A stretch of 32,970 nucleotides of DNA from Thomasclavelia spiroformis (GCA_018369555.1 JAGZCC010000021.1:1-32970), one strand, 5' to 3'. Counted from the stretch's first letter, positions 9,301-18,910 are shown. Made by a program: numbers and translations. Notes: generated by a model not told the origin, from the letters alone.

Positions 9301-12300
9301 TAAACGTATTGGTTCAAATAAAAATAATGAAGAATCAATTGTTTATATGTTACCAAGTCTTCAAGATTTTAATTTAGAAGTGTATGGTTATGATAATTCT
9401 ATTGGAACTATTAATATGTATACATCACAAGATGGAGAAACTTGGCAAAAACAAGAATATCGCAAATCAACACCTATAAATACAAAAAATGGCTGGTTCA
9501 GACAAAATTTATTAACACCAGATAGTGGTATAAATGAAAATACCAATTATCTTAAAATTGAAGTTTGTGCTCATCCAACAAAAGTATGGGCACCACAATT
9601 TACTAGATTTGATGCAACGATGAAAAATACAAGTAATCTTAAAATGTTGAAAGATTCAATGCAAAATGATAGTAAAACATATTTAACTAATGATATTGAT
9701 TATACAACTTATTTAGAAGGTGATGTAGTAAAGGCAACAAGTGATAATGGGGAATTATTATATAGTTATACAAATATTAAAGAAGGAACAATTATCGCTT
9801 ATGTTAAAGATAGTGGAAAAATTGATGTTCTTACATCAAAAGATGGTTTGACTTACCAGCCATTAACAGTTTTAAAAGAGAAAATAGAAACAAAAGATGA
9901 ATATACTAAAATAAAAATTCATATTCCTGAATTGGAAGAAAATATTGATTATTTAAAAATAATGATGTCAAAAGATAGTATGATTTTAGATGTTGCATTA
10001 AATTATGTTCCAGAAAATGCAGATATTCAACAAATTCGCTTTGTCGATGAAAAAATCGATGGAGTTATTAATTATGATATTATTCCTTCTATCAAAGTAG
10101 CTCCAATGAATGCGCAAAGTAAACTTGTTTACAGTTCAAATAATGATGATATTGTTTCATTTAAAGACGGTATATTACGGTTTATAAAACAAGGTACAAC
10201 TACAGTAAATGTAGAAGTTAAAGGAAAAGATATTTTTGCCTCTTTACCAATTGCTGTATATAAAGATATGGCATTAAAAAAGACGGTAACTGCAAGTTCA
10301 TCAAAAGCTGGTTATGGAGCAGTAAATGCTGTTGATGGTGATATTGATACAACAAGATGGCAATCTAACACAGAAAGTAAAGAATGGATTCAAGTAGATT
10401 TAAGAAAAGAAACAACATTTGATGCAATTGATCTTAGTTGGTATTCAAATGGTAAAAGTTATGATATTTTAATTTCTAATGATGGAATAAATTGGAAAAC
10501 TATTAAATCAATAACAGATGCTAAGTATGGTCAGTATGCACGATTTGATTTTAATGAATCAATAACTGCTCGTTATGTAAAAATACAAGGGGTGAGTGAA
10601 GCTCAGTATTCATTATTTGCTTTCCGTGTTTTACAAAAAACAGGGAGCGAAGATGAAGTTGAATTAGAACCATGGAATTTAGCTTTAAATAAGCCAGCAT
10701 ATAGTAGTGGATTGCATCCAAGTGATGGAAATGGAAAAGCTGAAAAATATGCAGTAGATGGCAGTGTTGCTACACGCTGGGCATCAAGAAGAACAAATGA
10801 TGAATGGTTTTATGTAGATTTACAAGCTGATTGTAATATACAAGCAGTTAATATATTATGGGAAACTGCATCAGCAAAAGAATTTAAATTACAAATATCT
10901 AATGATGGTAAAACATGGAATGATATAGCATATATAAAAAATAATAGTGTCCAAGGAGATTGGACAAACCATACCTTTACACAAGATTATATTGGTAGAT
11001 ATGTGCGTATGCAAGGAATTGAAGCTAATACAAAGTATGGGTATTCTATTTATGAATTCCAAGTAATGGGAACAACAATCGGTGACCCAGATAATCAAGA
11101 TATTAATAGTATATCATTTGTTGATAATGCAATGAGCATGTTAAAAGGACAAACAACTACACTTGATTTTATAACTGATCCAGAAAATATCAGCTCTTCT
11201 AGTATTGGATGGAAATCATCAAATCCTAGTTTAGTAACTGTTAATAACAATGGTAAAATTACAGTTAAAGGTGAAACAGGATTTGCAACAATTACAGCTT
11301 ATTCAATAAAGAATCCTGATGTTAAAGCAGAATGTACAATTACGATTACGCCAAGTGCAGGAAAAATAATTAAAGTAGAAGAATTGTCTTTAATCAATGC
11401 AATTGATACACTTGCATTAGGTGATATTCATCAATTAAGTGCTAAAATTACTCCAGAAAATGCTACTCATAAATACATTATTTGGTCAAGTAGTGACGAA
11501 ACAATTATTCAAGTAGATACTACTGGAAAATTACAAGCTGTTGGAATTGGAGTGGCAACAATTACAGCAAAAACAAATGCACAAACAAGTGTATATTTAA
11601 CAATTACAGTTCAAGAAGTTAATAAAGATGCTTTACAAGAAGTATATGATAACCATAAAGATAAAACTAGCGAAACTTATACACCAGCAAGTTGGCAAGT
11701 ATTTAATGATGCAATGCAACAAGCAAGGGCAATATTAGATAATCCAAATGCGATTCAAAAAGAAGTGGATCAAGCATTAACAACTCTAATAACTGCTGTA
11801 GAAGGATTAACGAAAAAAGCTAATAAGTTTGAATTAAAGATTGCCTTAGATTTAGCTAATGCCATTACCGATAAAGATTTAGCTAATGTTGTACCAGTAG
11901 TAGTTAATGAATTTAAACAAGCTAGAGATAAGGCTAATGAAGTATACAATGATGTAAATGCTAGTCAAGATAAAGTAAATAATATATTTGACAGACTCGC
12001 TAGTATCATGCAAAAATTAGAATTCTTCAAAGGTGATAAAACAGCTTTAAAAGCATTCATCGATAAAGTAAGTGACTTAGAAGCGGCTAAATACACAGAA
12101 GCTACATGGACACCATTCAATGATGCCTTAAAAGTAGCAACTAGTGTATATGAAGATGAAAATGCAATGCAAGAAGAAGTAAATAATGCATACAATGAAT
12201 TAGTCACAGCGTTCTTAAAGTTAAGATTAATTCCAGATAAGAGTTTATTAGAAGACTTAATTAATCAAGCTAATGGATTAAATAGTGCAAATTATACCAA

Positions 12301-12553
12301 AGCAACATTTGATGGATTAACAAAAGCCTTAAATGAAGCTAAAGTGGTATTTGCTAATCCAAATGCAACGCAAGTTGAAGTAGACAATGCAAAAGATGTT
12401 CTTACAAAAGCAATCGCAAACTTACAAACAGTAAATAATGGTGATACAACTGTAAGTGTAAAAACCGGTGATGAAAGCTTAGCAGGAATGTTTGCAGGAA
12501 TTGCTTTATTAAGTGTCGCTGGATATGCATTGTTAAGAAGAAAAGAAGATTAA
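6392..12553 (+). CDS. Large wall-anchored polysaccharide lyase family 8 protein (hyaluronate/chondroitin lyase type)
   Basis: A secreted enzyme of 2053 residues, probably cleaving hyaluronan, chondroitin or a similar uronic-acid polysaccharide by beta-elimination at the cell surface. A signal peptide (1 to about 30) precedes the PL8 alpha/alpha and beta domains (about 35-840). The catalytic residues are present: Asn238 in TGAN, His293 and Tyr302 in HTTFPYNGGYG, and arginines in FRGREITR (354-360). Then come a fibronectin III domain (about 841-925), two beta-sandwich modules (about 930-1208), an Ig-like domain (about 1211-1288), two F5/8-type-C/CBM32 domains (about 1293-1420 and 1428-1560), two BIG2 domains (about 1571-1740), and four FIVAR-like three-helix repeats (1743-2017). 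VKTGD (2023-2027), a hydrophobic segment and RRKED form a sortase signal of the non-LPXTG 'TGD' kind. Start 6392 follows AAAGGA at 6377-6382. The substrate is inferred; xanthan or alginate-type PL8 activity cannot be excluded. Confidence 0.9.
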   Translation: MQYIKKIFITIIAVFVTVSTVTSNIVMTKALGDVNQYAIMREKFHDMVVGGDYDINDPIVKPMLQSINDTAKIYWDNMNKNPISNAKNGSYMNEDDSALDPNLDASKDYVFPEYPLGKRRSGSSSYINANSIQFTYQYIRAMALAYETKGCALYKNKDMLEDIEMALEFMNEYHYNQAFKQGDKTVPYGNWFSWRLGAPVYLGETLLLLYDDLDKEIINKYATTMEGFVNWTSFTGANSTWNERVSMYTGLLTEKESYMNHIQSVMPTVLKYTEPGDGSFPDGYYEDGTFIQHTTFPYNGGYGLMCLTDTAYLLYMLSGTNWDLGKDSANIVYDWVIDSYEPMVYNGLSMDAFRGREITRSDTTQPRGALIIANAMLMLSENAPENIQEQFKGCIKQWFSNDFMIEQMNASADTPWYKFPLDTVVKVNNILNDNSIMPISFDGTTYQMNNGARTIHWSKEGWAYTIAMSSPTIKTYEGGDSNNKGWYIGNGATYLYTNDLERTEGVEKATKDWYRIPGATSVYGRNQGTQYNLNPFAGGVTDGIYGVSGMDLSMTTHDLKAKKSWFMFDDEVVALGSDISGQYDVETTLENYKIDDENRTYYIDGNKQTMAMDGVEIVYDNVKTFNMTGNVEDSDIGFYFPNNLDIKLKSETRSGKWSSLGEYNRDTNTYSADYFTAWMDHSENGNGTKNSAYSYVLLPGKSVDETTKYATNSDIEIIRQDDKAHAVYEKSLGTLGVNFWQKGYTSVDLGDVKNYVTSDSPASVMINDTDNGLKVSVTDTTQQNKDYITLEINREVSGIISSDKEIEVIQMAPTTIIKVNVKDADGKNFQINFSYNDVDLKPTSIQNISMDDDALVVDINREVNAKSYLIHYGIESGKYTDVLETEDLTTRIYGLIPDTTYYLNVQAKNGENISEFGKEVSFTTTATTAFFDEFETMDKMLTHTSNWGFDSGNAGQDGQPNNFGGDSSRIKRIGSNKNNEESIVYMLPSLQDFNLEVYGYDNSIGTINMYTSQDGETWQKQEYRKSTPINTKNGWFRQNLLTPDSGINENTNYLKIEVCAHPTKVWAPQFTRFDATMKNTSNLKMLKDSMQNDSKTYLTNDIDYTTYLEGDVVKATSDNGELLYSYTNIKEGTIIAYVKDSGKIDVLTSKDGLTYQPLTVLKEKIETKDEYTKIKIHIPELEENIDYLKIMMSKDSMILDVALNYVPENADIQQIRFVDEKIDGVINYDIIPSIKVAPMNAQSKLVYSSNNDDIVSFKDGILRFIKQGTTTVNVEVKGKDIFASLPIAVYKDMALKKTVTASSSKAGYGAVNAVDGDIDTTRWQSNTESKEWIQVDLRKETTFDAIDLSWYSNGKSYDILISNDGINWKTIKSITDAKYGQYARFDFNESITARYVKIQGVSEAQYSLFAFRVLQKTGSEDEVELEPWNLALNKPAYSSGLHPSDGNGKAEKYAVDGSVATRWASRRTNDEWFYVDLQADCNIQAVNILWETASAKEFKLQISNDGKTWNDIAYIKNNSVQGDWTNHTFTQDYIGRYVRMQGIEANTKYGYSIYEFQVMGTTIGDPDNQDINSISFVDNAMSMLKGQTTTLDFITDPENISSSSIGWKSSNPSLVTVNNNGKITVKGETGFATITAYSIKNPDVKAECTITITPSAGKIIKVEELSLINAIDTLALGDIHQLSAKITPENATHKYIIWSSSDETIIQVDTTGKLQAVGIGVATITAKTNAQTSVYLTITVQEVNKDALQEVYDNHKDKTSETYTPASWQVFNDAMQQARAILDNPNAIQKEVDQALTTLITAVEGLTKKANKFELKIALDLANAITDKDLANVVPVVVNEFKQARDKANEVYNDVNASQDKVNNIFDRLASIMQKLEFFKGDKTALKAFIDKVSDLEAAKYTEATWTPFNDALKVATSVYEDENAMQEEVNNAYNELVTAFLKLRLIPDKSLLEDLINQANGLNSANYTKATFDGLTKALNEAKVVFANPNATQVEVDNAKDVLTKAIANLQTVNNGDTTVSVKTGDESLAGMFAGIALLSVAGYALLRRKED

Positions 12554-12667
12554 TGGAATAGTGATATAAATTATATAATGGTAGTAACTTAAAATAAATG
12601 GATATGTGGGTTGAAAAGTGAACAATAGGCGATATAGTTTTATGTTTAAAAGTTACTATTTAAAATT

Positions 12668-12720
12668 AGAGATTTTAAAAATGATAGTATTTATCTGTTA
12701 TTTAAGAAATCTCTTTTTTT
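12668..12720 (+). terminator. Terminator of the lyase gene
   Basis: AGAGATTT (12668-12675) and AAATCTCT (12707-12714) form a perfect 8-bp stem around a 31-base internal region, and the T run continues to 12720. Confidence 0.6.
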
Positions 12721-12771
12721 AATAAATATGTATGATATAAATAAAGTGGAATATAATATAAAATGGTATGA

Positions 12772-12800
12772 TTGCTTAAATTATTTAGATAAGCTATAAT
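12772..12800 (+). promoter_or_regulatory. Sigma-A promoter of the pulA-pth-mfd run
   Basis: TTGCTT (12772-12777), a 17-base spacer and a perfect TATAAT (12795-12800). Transcription would begin near 12807, so the TTG at 12805 cannot serve as a start and translation must begin at ATG 12826. Confidence 0.65.
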
Positions 12801-12825
12801 GTGATTGGTAAAAGAGGTGAAATTT

Positions 12826-14910
12826 ATGGAGGAGAGTGCTATTAGGATGATTGCACGGATGATATCTTTAAATACGATTGAAGTATTACTTTTAAGGAAA
12901 TATTATGGGGGGTATAGTCCAAGATTTTATTTACGAGATATGATTGATAATAGTCTTAAGGAAATTAAAATTAATAATAAATATGAAGATGCTAAGTTTA
13001 TTCATTACTATTTCAATGAAATTGAAATAGATTTTTGTCGTGTTTATCAAATTGTTGATGCATATGGGTTATCTGAGACATTGCAATATAAGAAACTTAT
13101 TTATGATAAAGATTTTTTAAATATGAATTATTATGATGGTGATGATTTAGGAAATAGTTATCATATGGAATATACTGAGTTTAAAGTATGGGCACCAACT
13201 GCATTAGAAGTGAAAGTATCGATTACTAAAAATGATACTACGTGTAGTTATAATATGAAAAGATTAGATAAAGGGGTGTTTTATACTAAAGTTGATGGGG
13301 ACTATGATAATTGTAGCTATGTTTATTTAGTTAGACATCATGATGAATATTGTTTTACAGTGGATCCTTATGCTTATAGTTCATCTTCTAATGGTCAAAG
13401 TAGTATAATTATTAATTTAGATAAGATTAAAATAGATTTAAATCGTGAATGTTTGGATCCTCTTTTAAAGAAAACAGATGCAATTATTTATGAAGCAAAT
13501 GTTCGAGATTATACAATGTATGATAATTGTTTAAGTAAATATAAAGGGAAATTTAAAGGAATCTGTGAAGAAGGTTTAAAAACTAAACATGGTAATAGTG
13601 CTGGATTAGATTATTTAGTTGAATTGGGAATTACTCATTTACAGTTAATGCCGATTCAAGATTTTGCTACTGTTGATGAAAATCATCAAAAAATATTATA
13701 TAATTGGGGATATGATCCGGCTCAATATAATGTACCGGAAGGAAGTTATTGTAGCAATCCTAATGATGGATATAGTCGAGTTAGTGAATGTAAGGAAATG
13801 GTTTCTAAACTTCATTCTAAAGGTATTAGAGTAGTTATGGATGTTGTTTATAATCATGTATATGATATTAATGCTAATGCTTTTGAAAGATTAGTACCAG
13901 GTTATTATTTTAGAAAGAATCCTGATGGTAGTTTATCAAATGGTTCGTGGTGTGGAAATGATATAGATAGTCAAAAAAGGATGGTTAGAAAATATATTCT
14001 TGATATGTCAAAGCGTTGGCAACAATTTTATGGTGTTGATGGTTTTCGTTTTGATTTGATGGGAATTATTGATATTGAAACTATTAATGAGGTTTATCGT
14101 GTGTGTAGTGATTATGACTCATCATTTATTTTATATGGTGAAGGATGGAATATGCCGACGAATTTACCTGATAATAAAAAAGCAATGCAATATAATCATG
14201 ATAAGTTATTAAATATTAGTTTTTTTAATGATACTTTTCGTGAAGTTATAAAGGGTTGTAGCGGTGATTCTGTTTTAGTTAATAAGGGTTTTGTTACAGG
14301 TAATTTATATGAAACTCAGCGAGCAAGAGATGTTATTAATGGTTTAAATTGTTATTCGAGAATAGATCAATCAATTAATTATGTTGAATGTCATGATAAT
14401 GCAACAGTTTTTGATAAATTGTATATTTCTAATGTAGAAGAGGGATTAGATGGTATTTTAAATCGTGAAAAGAATTTAACAATTGTAACACTATTATCAC
14501 AAGGAATTCCTTTTATTCATGCTGGACAGGAATTTTATCGCACTAAAGGTGGTGTTTATAATTCATATAATTCTTTGGATAATATTAATTGTCTTAATTG
14601 GGATTTTCGTGATATTTATAAAGAAGATGTTGATGATATAAAAAAAATTATTAGATTACGTAAAGAAAATAAATGTTTTCGTTATGATTCAAAAGAAGAT
14701 ATTGAAAAAAATGTTGTTGTAGAAAATATTGATTATAAAATGATTAAATATGTATTGAGACAAGATGAAGGGATGTATAGAGAATTTGTAATTTATATTA
14801 ATCCATCTAATTTTACATTTGATTATCAGGAAAAAGAATATGAATGTATTTATGGTAAGATTGATAGTGGAAAAATTGGAGCAAAAACAGTTATTATTTT
14901 AGCAAAGTAA
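12826..14910 (+). CDS. pulA: Type I pullulanase (glycogen/starch debranching, GH13_14)
   Basis: Hydrolyses alpha-1,6 branch points of pullulan, glycogen or limit dextrins. The 694 residues lack a signal peptide, so the enzyme is cytoplasmic. A CBM48-like module (about 105-195, with the FKVWAPTALEVKVS strand) precedes the barrel. The pullulanase hallmark YNWGYDP is present, together with region I DVVYNHVY, region II GFRFDLMG with nucleophile Asp410, region III YGEGWNM with acid/base Glu439, and region IV ECHDN with Asp524. AGAGGTG (12813-12819) sets the start at 12826. pth follows after 11 bases. With glgB and glgP a few kilobases upstream, this completes a set for branched alpha-glucan turnover, though under a separate promoter without an obvious cre. 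Confidence 0.93.
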   Translation: MEESAIRMIARMISLNTIEVLLLRKYYGGYSPRFYLRDMIDNSLKEIKINNKYEDAKFIHYYFNEIEIDFCRVYQIVDAYGLSETLQYKKLIYDKDFLNMNYYDGDDLGNSYHMEYTEFKVWAPTALEVKVSITKNDTTCSYNMKRLDKGVFYTKVDGDYDNCSYVYLVRHHDEYCFTVDPYAYSSSSNGQSSIIINLDKIKIDLNRECLDPLLKKTDAIIYEANVRDYTMYDNCLSKYKGKFKGICEEGLKTKHGNSAGLDYLVELGITHLQLMPIQDFATVDENHQKILYNWGYDPAQYNVPEGSYCSNPNDGYSRVSECKEMVSKLHSKGIRVVMDVVYNHVYDINANAFERLVPGYYFRKNPDGSLSNGSWCGNDIDSQKRMVRKYILDMSKRWQQFYGVDGFRFDLMGIIDIETINEVYRVCSDYDSSFILYGEGWNMPTNLPDNKKAMQYNHDKLLNISFFNDTFREVIKGCSGDSVLVNKGFVTGNLYETQRARDVINGLNCYSRIDQSINYVECHDNATVFDKLYISNVEEGLDGILNREKNLTIVTLLSQGIPFIHAGQEFYRTKGGVYNSYNSLDNINCLNWDFRDIYKEDVDDIKKIIRLRKENKCFRYDSKEDIEKNVVVENIDYKMIKYVLRQDEGMYREFVIYINPSNFTFDYQEKEYECIYGKIDSGKIGAKTVIILAK

Positions 14911-14921
14911 AGGAGAAGTAA

Positions 14922-15476
14922 ATGAAATTAATCGTAGGATTAGGAAATCCAGGTAAGGAATATGTTGGAACACGCCATAATTGTGGATTTATGGTAATTG
15001 ATCATTTAGCTAGTAAGTTGAATGTAGATGTTAATCAAAATAAGTTTAAAGGGTTATATGTTAAGGTGAAATATCATGGTGAAGATATTGTTTTATTAAA
15101 ACCGCAAACATATATGAATCTTTCAGGTGAATCAGTTAATGCAGTAATGAATTTTTTTAAAATTGATAAAGAGGATTTGCTTGTGATATATGATGATTTA
15201 GATATGCCGGTTGGTAAATTAAGACTAAGAAAAACCGGTAGTGCTGGTGGACATAATGGAATTAAAAATATTATTGCCCATTTAAATAGTCAAGATTTTA
15301 AGAGGATTAGAGTAGGAATTGACCGTCATAAATATATGAAAGTAGCTGATTATGTTTTATCACATTTTTCAAAAGCTGAAAGTGCAGCAATTGAACAAGG
15401 AATTGAAAATGCAACTAATGCAGTGCTTGATTATCTTGATAATGATTTTAATCATGCAATGAATTATTATAATTAG
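14922..15476 (+). CDS. pth: Peptidyl-tRNA hydrolase
   Basis: Releases peptides from prematurely dropped peptidyl-tRNAs for tRNA recycling in the cytoplasm. The 184 residues are the usual length. Catalytic and binding residues are visible: Asn9 and His19 in LIVGLGNPGKEYVGTRHN, Asn66 in PQTYMNLSG, the YDDLDMPVG loop (Asp91/Asp92), and Asn112 in GSAGGHNGIKNI. AGGAGA (14911-14916) precedes the ATG by five bases. It sits between pulA (11-base gap) and mfd (8-base gap). The pth-mfd order is common in Bacillota; the attachment of pulA upstream is less usual. Confidence 0.97.
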   Translation: MKLIVGLGNPGKEYVGTRHNCGFMVIDHLASKLNVDVNQNKFKGLYVKVKYHGEDIVLLKPQTYMNLSGESVNAVMNFFKIDKEDLLVIYDDLDMPVGKLRLRKTGSAGGHNGIKNIIAHLNSQDFKRIRVGIDRHKYMKVADYVLSHFSKAESAAIEQGIENATNAVLDYLDNDFNHAMNYYN

Positions 15477-15484
15477 AGGTAAAT

Positions 15485-18400
15485 ATGAATTGTTTAGATA
15501 ATATTTTGAAACAAAACTTAGCTTTTCAGGCTTTGTTGAATGGTAAAGGTAATATCGTTGTTAATGATATTAGTGATGAGGCGCTATTATTAACTAGTGC
15601 CTTTTTGAAATTGAAAAAGAATATTGTTGTAGTAAAAGCTAATCAATATGAAGCAAATATGCTTTATCAAAAAGTAATGTTACTTAATGAAAAGGATGTT
15701 TCATTATTTGCAGTAGATGAGTCATATCGGATTGAAGCTTTAGCGGCATCCCCTGAATTATTAGGACAAAGAATTGATACATTATATCAATTAACTAAAA
15801 ATGAACCTAGAATTTTAATTACTCATAGTCAGGCAATACTAAGATATTTGCCATCTAAACGATTGTTTATAGATAATTGTTTAGAAGTAAAAGTAGGAAT
15901 GCAAATAGATATTTATGATTTAAAAAAGAGTTTATTAAAATCAGGATATCAAAGTTCAATTAGAGTTGATCAACCTTTTTATTTTTCTAAGCGTGGTGGT
16001 GTAATCGATGTTTTTTCAATTCAATATCCTAATCCAATTAGAATTGAATTTTTTGATGATGAAATAGAAAGTATTCGTTTTTATAATCAAAATACACAAA
16101 GAACAATTGAAAATATTAATGAAATAACAATCTTGCCAGCTAGTGATATTTTATATGATAATCAAGAAGTAACAAGAGTTATTGGTAAAATTAATGATTT
16201 GAGAGATAGTCAAGTTGAAGTACTAGATGAATTGTATGTAGAAGAGTTTTTAAATAAAGTATCAATTGATCAAGAAAATCTTCGTAATCATGATACAGAA
16301 TTTTCGATGTATTCATATTATAATTTATTTAATCAAACAGCTGGTATTGGTGATTATTTAGATGATTCTTTGATTATTCTTTCAAATAGTCAAGATATTA
16401 ATTTTGCATATAAAAATTATCTTGAAGAGAATTTTTATTATTATCAAGAACTGGTTAATGTCGGTAAAAGTGTAAAAGGTTTAAATTTATTTAGGGATTT
16501 ATATGAAGTTGTAGATAGAGCAACAGTAGAATTTAAGTCATTTGCAACAGATGAAAAAGATGTGAAATTTAATGGACGGGCTATTATGATTGATAGTCAA
16601 GATGAAAAGATGCTGATTAGTCAAATTAGAAGTTATTTAAAATTATCGACTGTGATTATTGCCTTAGATGATGAACATCAGATTCGTTTAATTAGTGAAT
16701 TATTAAATCGCCATGAGCTTTTATATACATTATTGGATAATAGTGGTAAATTTTATCCTGGATTAAATTTGGTTATTGATAAAGTTGGTTTTGGTTTTGA
16801 ATTAGTTGATGAAAATATTGTTATTATTAGTTCTAATGAATTATTTAAAACAAAAAATGTAAAAAAACCGAAGTATTTTAAATATAAAAATGCTAAGGTT
16901 TTAAAAGATTATCAAGAATTAGATGTTGGTGATTATGTAGTTCATGATAATTATGGAATAGGTCAATATTTAGGAATTAAAACGTTAGAAGTACAAGGGA
17001 TTCATCGTGATTATTTATATGTTGCTTACGCTGGAGATGATACATTATATATTCCAGTTGAGCAATTTAATTTAGTGCGTAAATATTCAAGTAGTGAAGG
17101 AAAAGTTCCTAAGATTAATAAATTAGGTAGTTCACAATGGCAAAAAGCGAAAGCAAAGGCGAGAAATAAAGTTGATGATATTGCGGATAAGTTAATTGAA
17201 ATATATGCTGCAAGAATGAATCAAACGGGATATGCATTTTCTACGGATAATGAAATGCAACTTGAATTTGAAAATGCATTTGGATATGAATTAACAGAAG
17301 ATCAAGTACGTTCAGTTAAAGAAATTAAAGAAGATATGGAAAAACCCCAACCAATGGATCGTCTTTTGTGCGGTGATGTTGGTTTTGGTAAAACTGAAGT
17401 AGCTTTAAGAGCAGTTTTTAAGGCTATTTTGAGTAATAAACAAGTTGCTTTTTTATGTCCAACAACAATTTTATCAATGCAACATTATAAAACAATGTTA
17501 GATCGTTTTGAAAATTTTCCAGTAAAAGTTGCTTTATTAAATCGTTTTACTTCAACTAAACAAAAAAATCAAATTTTAAAAGATCTTAAAGAAGGAAATA
17601 TTGATTTATTAGTAGGAACGCATCGAATTTTATCTAAAGATATTGAATTTAAAGATATTGGATTATTGTGCATTGATGAAGAACAGCGTTTTGGGGTTAA
17701 ACAAAAAGAAAAAATTAAAGAGTATCGAAAAACAATTGATGTTTTAACTCTTAGTGCTACGCCAATTCCTAGAACATTACAAATGTCATTAATGGGGATT
17801 AGAGGTTTATCACAAATAGAAACACCGCCTAAAAATCGTCAACCAGTACAAACATATGTAATTGAAAAAAATGATGTGTTAATTAAACAAATTATTGAAC
17901 GAGAATTAGCACGTGATGGTCAGGTTTTTTATTTACACAATCGAACAAGTAATATTGCAAATATTGCAGATAAAATTGGTAGAATGGTACCGGGTGCTAG
18001 GGTTGTTGTTGGCCATGGAAAAATGGAAAAAAATGAATTAGAAGATGTAATGATGCGTTTTGTAAATAAGGAATATAATGTTCTTATTTGTACAACAATT
18101 ATTGAAACGGGAATTGATATACCAAATGCTAATACTATAATAGTTGAAAATGCTGATAAATTTGGCTTAAGTCAGCTTTATCAAATCAAAGGACGAGTTG
18201 GACGTAGTAATCGAGGTGCTTATGCGTATTTATTATATAGCCCATCTAAAGTGTTAACTGAAGAAGCTAGTAAACGATTAAAAGCAATTAAAGAATTTAC
18301 AGAATTAGGTAGTGGTTATAAAATTGCAATGCGTGATCTTGCAATTCGTGGGGCTGGAGATATTTTAGGGGGAACTCAATCTGGTTTTATTGATTCAATT

Positions 18401-18910
18401 GGATTTGATATGTTTATGAAAATATTACAAGATTCAGTTAATCAAAAAATGGGTAAACAGGAACAAGAAATTGATATTAAAAATGTAAATGTTAATGTTG
18501 ATGGTTATATTCCTCATGATTATGTATCTAGTGATATTGAAAAGTTAGAGTTATATCAAAGGTTGGATAATGCTAAAACAATTAGTGCTATTGATCATTT
18601 AAAAACTGAATTTGTTGATTATTATGGTAAATTACCTGATGAAGTTGCAACTTTGATTGAAAAACGTAAGCTTGATATTTTGGCGTCATCAAAAATTATT
18701 GATGTTTTAGAAGAAAAGAAAGGTAATATCGAAATTACTTTTAGTAGTGGTTATAGTCGAAATGTAAAAGGGGATCAGTTGTTTGAATTGGTAAATCGTT
18801 TGTTTACTAGACCTAGATTTAAACAAATTGATAATAAAATAGCAATTGTGTTACCAAAAGGGGATCAATGGTTAAGTAGATTAAATGAGTTGATTAGTGG
18901 ACTAAATTAA
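15485..18910 (+). CDS. mfd: Transcription-repair coupling factor Mfd
   Basis: An ATP-driven translocase that removes RNA polymerase stalled at DNA lesions and recruits UvrA. The 1141 residues match family length. In order: an N-terminal UvrB-like region containing the FSKRGGVIDVFS segment, the RNA-polymerase-interacting domain (VGDYVVHDNYGIGQYLGI), and the helicase core with Walker A GDVGFGKTE (630-638), Walker B/motif II DEEQRFG (731-737), LSATPIPRT, TTIIETGIDIPNAN and QIKGRVGRSNRGAYAY. A C-terminal TRCF domain follows (about 990-1100). The start is supported by AGAGGT at 15475-15480, overlapping the pth stop. It is the last gene of the plus-strand run and is followed by a strong bidirectional terminator. 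Confidence 0.97.
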   Translation: MNCLDNILKQNLAFQALLNGKGNIVVNDISDEALLLTSAFLKLKKNIVVVKANQYEANMLYQKVMLLNEKDVSLFAVDESYRIEALAASPELLGQRIDTLYQLTKNEPRILITHSQAILRYLPSKRLFIDNCLEVKVGMQIDIYDLKKSLLKSGYQSSIRVDQPFYFSKRGGVIDVFSIQYPNPIRIEFFDDEIESIRFYNQNTQRTIENINEITILPASDILYDNQEVTRVIGKINDLRDSQVEVLDELYVEEFLNKVSIDQENLRNHDTEFSMYSYYNLFNQTAGIGDYLDDSLIILSNSQDINFAYKNYLEENFYYYQELVNVGKSVKGLNLFRDLYEVVDRATVEFKSFATDEKDVKFNGRAIMIDSQDEKMLISQIRSYLKLSTVIIALDDEHQIRLISELLNRHELLYTLLDNSGKFYPGLNLVIDKVGFGFELVDENIVIISSNELFKTKNVKKPKYFKYKNAKVLKDYQELDVGDYVVHDNYGIGQYLGIKTLEVQGIHRDYLYVAYAGDDTLYIPVEQFNLVRKYSSSEGKVPKINKLGSSQWQKAKAKARNKVDDIADKLIEIYAARMNQTGYAFSTDNEMQLEFENAFGYELTEDQVRSVKEIKEDMEKPQPMDRLLCGDVGFGKTEVALRAVFKAILSNKQVAFLCPTTILSMQHYKTMLDRFENFPVKVALLNRFTSTKQKNQILKDLKEGNIDLLVGTHRILSKDIEFKDIGLLCIDEEQRFGVKQKEKIKEYRKTIDVLTLSATPIPRTLQMSLMGIRGLSQIETPPKNRQPVQTYVIEKNDVLIKQIIERELARDGQVFYLHNRTSNIANIADKIGRMVPGARVVVGHGKMEKNELEDVMMRFVNKEYNVLICTTIIETGIDIPNANTIIVENADKFGLSQLYQIKGRVGRSNRGAYAYLLYSPSKVLTEEASKRLKAIKEFTELGSGYKIAMRDLAIRGAGDILGGTQSGFIDSIGFDMFMKILQDSVNQKMGKQEQEIDIKNVNVNVDGYIPHDYVSSDIEKLELYQRLDNAKTISAIDHLKTEFVDYYGKLPDEVATLIEKRKLDILASSKIIDVLEEKKGNIEITFSSGYSRNVKGDQLFELVNRLFTRPRFKQIDNKIAIVLPKGDQWLSRLNELISGLN

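Noticed and set aside
12611..12624. Second cre upstream of pulA (TTGAAAAGTGAACA)
   Set aside because: Lacks the central CG and has poor symmetry; it also lies before the lyase terminator, far from the pulA promoter.
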